From the NCBI GenBank assembly GCA_036171275.1, contig JAVHQT010000028.1, positions 1 to 49,325 on the forward strand: a stretch of 49,325 bases of DNA, read 5' to 3'. This document shows, one piece after another, positions 44,585 through 49,325 of the stretch. The first letter of the stretch is position 1. Every line of letters starts with the position of its first letter. The notes under the pieces were generated by a model that made no database searches, had not been told where the DNA came from, and saw only the letters and a list, made by a program, of their open reading frames with translations. This DNA comes from PALSA-1006 sp036171275 (GTDB lineage Bacteria; Pseudomonadota; Gammaproteobacteria; Burkholderiales; Gallionellaceae). The translations under genes were made by a program, and so were the position numbers.

Positions 44585-45946
44585 ATGAAAAATAAAAAAA
44601 CGCCGCGAATCGGCTTTATCTCGCTTGGTTGCCCGAAAGCCACTGTCGATTCTGAACACATTTTGACGCGGATGCGCGCGGAAGGTTATGTCATCACGCC
44701 GAGTTATCAGGAAGCCGATTTGGTGGTGGTGAACACCTGCGGTTTTATCGACAGCGCGGTGGCAGAATCATTAGAGGCGATTGGCGAAGCGTTGCAGGAA
44801 AACGGCAAAGTGATTGTCACCGGCTGCTTGGGCGCGAAGGGCGATATTGTAAAAAATGCACATCCGAAAGTGTTGGCGGTGACCGGGCCGCACGCCACCG
44901 ATGAAGTGATGGCAGCCGTGCATCAGCATTTGCCACGCTTGCACGATCCCTATTCTGACTTAGTACCCGCGCAAGGCATTCGTCTCACGCCTCAGCATTT
45001 TGCCTACGTGAAAATTTCCGAAGGGTGTAATCATCGCTGCACTTTTTGCATTATTCCCAGTTTGCGTGGCGATTTGGTCAGCCGCTCAGTCGGCGATGTG
45101 ATGCAGGAAGCGCACAACTTGGTCGAATCCGGCGTGAAAGAATTGCTGGTGATTTCGCAAGACACCAGCGCTTACGGCGTGGATGTGAAATATCGCACCG
45201 GATTTTGGGGCGGTCGTCCAATCAAAACGCGACTCACCGACCTCGCCGCCGCAATGGGCGATCTCGGCGCGTGGGTGCGTCTGCATTATGTGTATCCGTA
45301 TCCGAGTGTGGATGAAGTAATTCCGCTGATGGCTGAAGGCAAAATTTTGCCCTATTTGGATATTCCGTTTCAACACGCCAATGCGCGAATTTTGAAGCAG
45401 ATGAAACGCCCCGCCAGCAGCGCAGTGGGGTTAGCAGGGATGGACGGCAAGCCGTCCAACTCGCAAAATGTGCTGAAACGCATTCAACACTGGCGAAGTA
45501 TTTGCCCGGATATTACTTTGCGCAGTACCTTTATCGTCGGTTTTCCCGGTGAAACCGAGGCGGAATTTGAAGAATTATTGGAATTTATCGAAGAAGCAAA
45601 ATTAGACCGCGTCGGCGCATTTAAATATTCGCCAGTGGAAGGCGCAGTCGCAAACGACTTGCCCGACCACATTGACCCTGACGTGCAAGAAGACCGTTTG
45701 GCGCAGCTGATGTATTTGCAAGAAGAAATCAGCGCCGAAAAGTTGGCAAAAAAAGTCGGACAAACCATCAAAGTGTTGGTGGATGACGTGGACGAAGAAG
45801 GTTCACTGGCGCGAACGGCGGCGGATGCGCCCGAGATTGACGGTCTGGTGTATATGAATGGTCAATCATTGCCTGTGGGCGAGTTCGTCAACGTGCGCAT
45901 CACCGCTTCAGACGAACATGATTTATGGGGAGAGGTGATCGATTAA
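44585..45946 (+). CDS. rimO: Ribosomal protein uS12 methylthiotransferase RimO, with a 14-residue insertion
   Basis: A 453-residue radical-SAM methylthiotransferase modifying Asp of ribosomal protein uS12. Domains: an N-terminal UPF0004 domain (SLGCPKATVDSE, NTCGFIDSA, VTGCLG Cys ligands), a radical SAM core with CNHRCTFC at about residues 148-155, and a C-terminal TRAM domain. E. coli RimO is 441 residues. The difference lies at residues about 279-293: after MKRPASS there is AVGLAGMDGKPSNS, absent in the family, before QNVLKRIQHW resumes. The insert is encoded by a short palindromic sequence and keeps the frame. All catalytic motifs remain, so the enzyme is probably active. Confidence 0.92.
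   Translation: MKNKKTPRIGFISLGCPKATVDSEHILTRMRAEGYVITPSYQEADLVVVNTCGFIDSAVAESLEAIGEALQENGKVIVTGCLGAKGDIVKNAHPKVLAVTGPHATDEVMAAVHQHLPRLHDPYSDLVPAQGIRLTPQHFAYVKISEGCNHRCTFCIIPSLRGDLVSRSVGDVMQEAHNLVESGVKELLVISQDTSAYGVDVKYRTGFWGGRPIKTRLTDLAAAMGDLGAWVRLHYVYPYPSVDEVIPLMAEGKILPYLDIPFQHANARILKQMKRPASSAVGLAGMDGKPSNSQNVLKRIQHWRSICPDITLRSTFIVGFPGETEAEFEELLEFIEEAKLDRVGAFKYSPVEGAVANDLPDHIDPDVQEDRLAQLMYLQEEISAEKLAKKVGQTIKVLVDDVDEEGSLARTAADAPEIDGLVYMNGQSLPVGEFVNVRITASDEHDLWGEVID
45421..45462. repeat. 42-bp in-frame palindromic insertion in rimO
   Basis: Codes AVGLAGMDGKPSNS. The centre is the perfect inverted repeat GGACGGC-AA-GCCGTCC (45442-45457). Limits are inferred from the point where RimO homology stops and resumes. 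Confidence 0.6.
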
Positions 45947-45948
45947 GA

Positions 45949-45978
45949 AAAACACCGTTCGCGCTGAGCGGTGTTTTT
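45949..45978 (+). terminator. Rho-independent terminator of rimO
   Basis: AAACACCG (45951-45958) pairs with CGGTGTTT (45969-45976) around CTGAG-containing loop bases, followed by a T run, starting just after the rimO stop. The loop (TTCGCGCTGAG) resembles part of the CGTTCG repeat family. Confidence 0.8.
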
Positions 45979-46026
45979 AATATGAGGGATGGTTCGCCAG
46001 ACATTTCTAAGCAAACCGCAGCGCGA

Positions 46027-46464
46027 TTATCCTTGATTTACTTTATGGGCTACTGCAATCACGGTTTGCCGCCGGGCAAAATTTTTCGCTAACAGGAATC
46101 CGATAACGAGACCCGTCATTGCGCCAAGCGCAGCGCAAAAGTCTCGATTAAAATCAACTCCAGCCCAATGTGCGCCTAGCATTGCGCCACTTAATAATGA
46201 AACAAGCGGCACGACATACATTAACAGAGCGCCTCTAAGCAATGCGCCGTTTTGTACCGAAACCTGCACTTCTTCGCCTACTGCCGCCTCGGCGTCGTTA
46301 CGAACAATAAACTGGCGTGGCTTGCTACAAAAAGCTTTAGATAATTTATTGCTGCCGCAACCCTTCTCACTATCGCAATTGCCGCAACCGCCGCCACCTA
46401 CCGCTTCCACTAAAGCATTAGGCCCTTGCAACTTAACAATCATCGCACGTGTTTCTAACATCAT
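46027..46464 (-). CDS. rseC: RseC/MucC family protein
   Basis: A 145-residue protein with a Cys-rich N-terminal part (GGGGCGNCDSEKGCGSNKLSKAFCS), then two membrane segments (LLMYVVPLVSLLSGAMLG and FCAALGAMTGLVIGFLLA), the RseC layout. RseC is a membrane protein linked to SoxR reduction and to the sigma-E cluster, and its Cys residues may bind an Fe-S centre. Its start overlaps the rseB stop by four bases. Last gene of the rpoE unit. The N-terminus could begin at either of the first two Met codons. Confidence 0.85.
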   Translation of the reverse strand: MMLETRAMIVKLQGPNALVEAVGGGGCGNCDSEKGCGSNKLSKAFCSKPRQFIVRNDAEAAVGEEVQVSVQNGALLRGALLMYVVPLVSLLSGAMLGAHWAGVDFNRDFCAALGAMTGLVIGFLLAKNFARRQTVIAVAHKVNQG

Positions 46465-47432
46465 TCCACCCCCGCATATCGAACAGAATCACCAACTTGA
46501 ATAACGGTATTCGGCGGAACTTCGCCAACAACCGTAATCAACTTATTCCAAGCGACTCGAGAATAAACCTGAATCACGCCTTGACTGGAGAGCCCAACAT
46601 TGACATTTTCCCGCCCTGCCAAATCTTCGATAAATACTGAAATGCCCGCTAATCCATCAGAAAAAACCAGGTGCGTGACCGGACGATTGCGATTTTTTAA
46701 CGGATAACAAAAATGTTGCGTCATTTTAAAGCCACTCGGTATCGCATCAATTTGCCAATCGGTTGTTTTGGCGGTTAAAACAGGCACAACGTTAGGCGAT
46801 TTTAACGATGATTGGGCAAGCGGTTCGACAATCATCCAAGAGCGATCAATTTTGTCACCCAAGGTTAATTCAGTGAACGCATATTGTTCAATAATTCGAT
46901 CACGGTCGTCTATCACCACAGCTTTTAATAACAGACCAGTTTGCGAATCCGCCCACATTTTATGGGTGTAGCGCAAATTATCTTTGGGCTTAAACAGTAC
47001 CGCATGGACATGAATACCCGCCACGCGGTCTTCGGCAACTTCGCGAATCACGTAATTTTCTTTAAGCATCAGAATTTGTTCCGGTAACAATGCCGGGAAA
47101 ATGCGTTTTCCTTTGCGTCGTTCAATTCTGACTTTTCCTTGATTGGTAATCAACCAAACTTGGTTCGGACTGCTAATAATTTCGCGTCTCTCCCCATTTA
47201 ACTTCTCCAAACGCTCATGCTCACCGTTTTCATCCACTACATGGGTAATTCGCGACACATCCACATGACCGCCGACGCCGTCTTGGTACACAAAAGTACC
47301 GCTGTAATTTGATTGGTGGGCGGCGAAAGCCATTGTTTTTAACCATTCAGCTTGATCGTCACGCAGAGGATCAGCAAAGCTGGTTGCTGCGGATATAAAA
47401 TAAGCTAATAAAATCAGGTAGTTATAATTCAT
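46461..47432 (-). CDS. rseB: Sigma-E regulatory protein RseB/MucB
   Basis: A 323-residue periplasmic protein with signal sequence (MNYNYLILLAYFISAATSFA). It has the MucB/RseB N-terminal domain (LKTMAFAAHQSNYSGTFVYQDG, VDVSRITHVVDENGEHERL) and the smaller C-terminal domain (GFKMTQHFCYP, HLVFSDGLAGISVFIE). RseB binds anti-sigma factor RseA and shields it from proteolysis until mislocalised lipopolysaccharide or lipoproteins displace it. It begins six bases after the rseA stop. Confidence 0.92.
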   Translation of the reverse strand: MNYNYLILLAYFISAATSFADPLRDDQAEWLKTMAFAAHQSNYSGTFVYQDGVGGHVDVSRITHVVDENGEHERLEKLNGERREIISSPNQVWLITNQGKVRIERRKGKRIFPALLPEQILMLKENYVIREVAEDRVAGIHVHAVLFKPKDNLRYTHKMWADSQTGLLLKAVVIDDRDRIIEQYAFTELTLGDKIDRSWMIVEPLAQSSLKSPNVVPVLTAKTTDWQIDAIPSGFKMTQHFCYPLKNRNRPVTHLVFSDGLAGISVFIEDLAGRENVNVGLSSQGVIQVYSRVAWNKLITVVGEVPPNTVIQVGDSVRYAGVE

Positions 47433-47438
47433 GAGTCA

Positions 47439-47930
47439 CTATCTATGAACGCTATGAATGTAAGAAGCTACGCCATGAACATCCGTTGTGGGCGAAAATT
47501 CTTCGTGCGCCATGACGTAATCATTAATTTCATTGTTGTTTGAGAAACTGGCCGGACGAATATCCAGGGTTTGCGGAGCCAAGGCTAATTGCGGCGTTCT
47601 TTCCTGATCAACTTGCATTGATAACCAAGCAACGAGCGCCAAAGCCATCATCGATGCCGCTGCAGATACCGCAAAATAACGCGCTTTTTGCATGACGCGA
47701 CGGCGCGGTGCAAAAACTATTGGTTCTGTTTCTAGTCGCTGATGAAAACGCGCACTGAAATCGTTTGCAAAATAATCTGGCTGCCGTAACGCATCGCCGA
47801 TTAAATGATATTCCTGCCAAGCTTGTTGTAATTCTGAGTTTTTTTTCAGGCGACTTAGCACGTTATCTGCCTCATCTTCAAACAACTCACCATCCATGAA
47901 CGCTGAAATATTTTGCTTCATCCTTACCAC
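47439..47930 (-). CDS. rseA: Anti-sigma-E factor RseA/MucA
   Basis: A 163-residue single-pass inner-membrane protein. The cytoplasmic N-terminus (MKQNISAFMDGELFEDEADNVLSRLKKN, then WQEYHLIGDALRQP) is the sigma-binding domain. A membrane segment (ARYFAVSAAASMMALALVAWLSM) is followed by a periplasmic tail. It holds sigma-E inactive at the membrane and is destroyed by DegS/RseP-type proteolysis on envelope stress. Its start overlaps the rpoE stop by seven bases. The start could be the third codon (MKQNIS). Confidence 0.9.
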   Translation of the reverse strand: MVRMKQNISAFMDGELFEDEADNVLSRLKKNSELQQAWQEYHLIGDALRQPDYFANDFSARFHQRLETEPIVFAPRRRVMQKARYFAVSAAASMMALALVAWLSMQVDQERTPQLALAPQTLDIRPASFSNNNEINDYVMAHEEFSPTTDVHGVASYIHSVHR

Positions 47931-48523
47931 CTCTGATTTTCATTTGTATCCAATAAAGGACGTAAATTCGCGGCAATCGCATCCCGTGCTCTAAAAATTC
48001 GAGATCGAACCGTGCCAATCGGACAATTCATTACCGTTGCGATTTCTTCATAACTAAGCCCTTCAATCTCACGCAAAGTAAGCGCCATCCGTAAGTCATC
48101 TGGCAACTGCAGTAAAGACTCATTCACCACGGCCACCACTTGCTTGCTCATCAATTCATTTTCGGGTGTAGAAACTTCATGTAACAAGCCCGCATGCTCG
48201 AAAGCTTCTGCTTCCTCAGCGTCAAAATGCGTACTGGTTGGCGCACGTCGCCCAAGTGCCAATAAATAATTTTTTGCTGTATTGATGCCAATACGATAAA
48301 GCCAAGTATAAAACGCACTATCACCCCGAAAACCGGGTAAAGCTCGATATGCCTTAATGAAAGCGTCTTGCGTTACATCTTCAGCTTCCGCGCTATCACG
48401 CACGAAACGATTGATTAAACGTCCCAACCTGCGCTGATATTTAGCCACCAATAGTTCAAAGGCGTGTTTATCGCCCGCCTGTGCGCGCTCAACTAATTGC
48501 TCATCGACTTCTCTGTCACCCAT
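47924..48523 (-). CDS. rpoE: RNA polymerase sigma-E factor (RpoE/AlgU)
   Basis: A 199-residue ECF sigma factor for envelope stress. Region 2 contains YQRRLGRLINRFVRDSAEAEDVTQDAFIKAYRALPGFRGDSAFYTWLYRIGINTAKNYL-type sequence, and region 4 contains LREIEGLSYEEIATVMNCPIGTVRSRIFRARDAI. The run DREVDEQLVERAQAGDKHAFELLV at the start is typical. It heads the rpoE-rseA-rseB-rseC unit. mucD/degP is not at the end of the cluster here. Confidence 0.95.
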   Translation of the reverse strand: MGDREVDEQLVERAQAGDKHAFELLVAKYQRRLGRLINRFVRDSAEAEDVTQDAFIKAYRALPGFRGDSAFYTWLYRIGINTAKNYLLALGRRAPTSTHFDAEEAEAFEHAGLLHEVSTPENELMSKQVVAVVNESLLQLPDDLRMALTLREIEGLSYEEIATVMNCPIGTVRSRIFRARDAIAANLRPLLDTNENQRW

Positions 48524-48980
48524 TTGTTATACCTTAAATTTTCGCCACTTTCAGGTAGCAAGTAAGTATAACCGAGACGCGCCTTCACGTGAGGCTTACC
48601 CTCAAGCCGGTCATGGACAAGTTGAATAAAATTTAGTTCACACCAAACTGAATCGCTGACGGAATAAGGGGAATGCCAGCCACGCGTTTTATTTGACTTT
48701 GCGAGTTAAATTTCCTATCCTCATCAAATCGAACGGAACTTGAACCGGTCAGATTTAAAGAAGATCTGATTAAATCAACCTTGTGTCCTGAGCCCTTAAA
48801 TCGATTCTGACACGATGGCGACGCTAAAAATTCATTTTCAAAACTAAACAAGGTGTAAGCAAAAAATTAGCACGCAGCCTTGCTCAGGATAGGTAAACTG
48901 TTTTTCTTGTATGCAACGTAGCATCGCGAAGTCAATTCATTTTTTAAGGTTTGCACTATAGATTTTGAAAGGAGTATCTC
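48524..48980. other. Divergent intergenic region between rpoE and the DUF3365 gene
   Basis: No gene or RNA is recognised in 457 bases. A 72-codon minus-strand frame (48633-48851) has no recognisable features. A CGGAACTTGAA sequence at about 48732 resembles a sigma-E -35 element on the plus strand, but no -10 element lies at the right distance. Confidence 0.4.
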
Positions 48981-49325
48981 TTGAAGATTTTTTTGATCGC
49001 TGCCGGGGTATTTATTTCCCTACTTTCCACAACACAGACATGGGCTGAAAGTGATGCCTTGTTAAACGAAGCGCGTAAAGTTGCGATGTTGTTGCCGCCA
49101 AAACTAATGACGACATTGCAGAATGAGATCGCCAAAACAGGGCTCGAGGGCGCAATTCTGGTGTGCAAAGATTTGCCACCCATAATGGCCGGCGAAATTG
49201 CGCGACAGACCGGATGGAAAATTAAGCGGGTTAGCCTGAAAACGCGCAATGATGCCCGAGCTAACCCTGACGCATGGGAAAAAAACGCACTGGAAGATTT
49301 TGACAGACGCGCCGCAGCAGGTGAA
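48981..49325 (+). CDS. DUF3365 (Tll0287-like) periplasmic protein, partial
   Basis: The gene runs off the right edge. A TTG start (48981-48983) with AAAGGAG six bases upstream begins LKIFLIAAGVFISLLSTTQTWA, a signal peptide, and then a soluble domain. VCKDLPPIMAGEIARQTG, WKIKRVSLKTRNDARANP and AWEKNALEDFDRR match DUF3365, a heme-binding PAS-like sensor domain in which the Cys is a proposed heme ligand. It probably acts in the periplasm as a redox or gas sensor or as an electron carrier. The C-terminal part is not visible. Confidence 0.8.
   Translation, partial: MKIFLIAAGVFISLLSTTQTWAESDALLNEARKVAMLLPPKLMTTLQNEIAKTGLEGAILVCKDLPPIMAGEIARQTGWKIKRVSLKTRNDARANPDAWEKNALEDFDRRAAAGE

Noticed and set aside
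44216..44659. 147-residue minus-strand ORF containing VIPAKAEIQ
   Set aside because: It is antisense to the type IIG gene and rimO, and the recognisable peptide comes from a dispersed repeat that produces such spurious ORFs in many genomes.
48732..48770. Sigma-E promoter for the DUF3365 gene (GGAACTT ... TCTGA)
   Set aside because: The spacing between the two boxes is about 23 bases rather than 16-17, and it lies far from the start codon.
1..49325. tRNA or rRNA genes
   Set aside because: No T-loop (GGTTCRA) with matching acceptor stems, and no rRNA-like segments, were found by eye. A covariance-model scan would be decisive.

Overview
This window looks like a chromosomal scaffold piece from a gammaproteobacterium of moderate GC. 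The lineage is inferred from slmA, an rpoE-rseA-rseB-rseC cluster, parE, orn, rimO, zapE and a DUF3579 gene. Methylococcales or a relative is a guess from the gene mix and repeats. One run of 100 Ns (42461-42560) shows the sequence is a scaffold.

Layout. 1-1100 is debris from mobile DNA: a cut-off ISNCY-type transposase, an integron-like cassette with a recognisable attC, a broken HigB-like toxin and the first residues of a REP-associated (RAYT) transposase. 1097-7228 holds a DUF3579 gene, murJ, an MmeI-like type IIG/IIL restriction-modification gene split by one amber codon, and zapE. 7286-20990 is mostly housekeeping: an HDOD protein, a two-domain peptide ABC ATPase, copA, parE, a LexA-type repressor with a readable promoter/operator, a PAP2 phosphatase with an ArnT-like glycosyltransferase, nadC, and apt-mtnA. 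20991-24472 is a second decayed region: an IS91-type fragment, a frameshifted HTH gene with a strong palindrome at its promoter, fetB without fetA, a diguanylate cyclase missing its sensor half, and RAYT/REP debris. 24473-25990 has a second HDOD protein divergent from cheD. 26217-32128 is a heavy-metal efflux operon (czcB-czcA-DUF3240-czcC). 32508-38656 holds ylqF, then a co-directional block orn, thiL, pgpA, a nuclease, argB, a HAD phosphatase and slmA. 38881-45946 has an M48 protease, a second, Eco57I-like type IIG gene interrupted by repeats, and rimO. 46027-48523 is rseC-rseB-rseA-rpoE, and the window ends inside a DUF3365 gene.

The most unusual signal is a set of palindromic repeats lying inside protein-coding genes in a way that keeps the reading frame. 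They occur in both restriction-modification genes (three insertions) and in rimO (one). Two further genes end inside such repeats. This resembles the Rickettsia palindromic elements, but here at least three unrelated palindrome types take part. Both restriction-modification genes also carry a single in-frame TAG, one of them inside a repeat, so both systems may be switched off or decaying.
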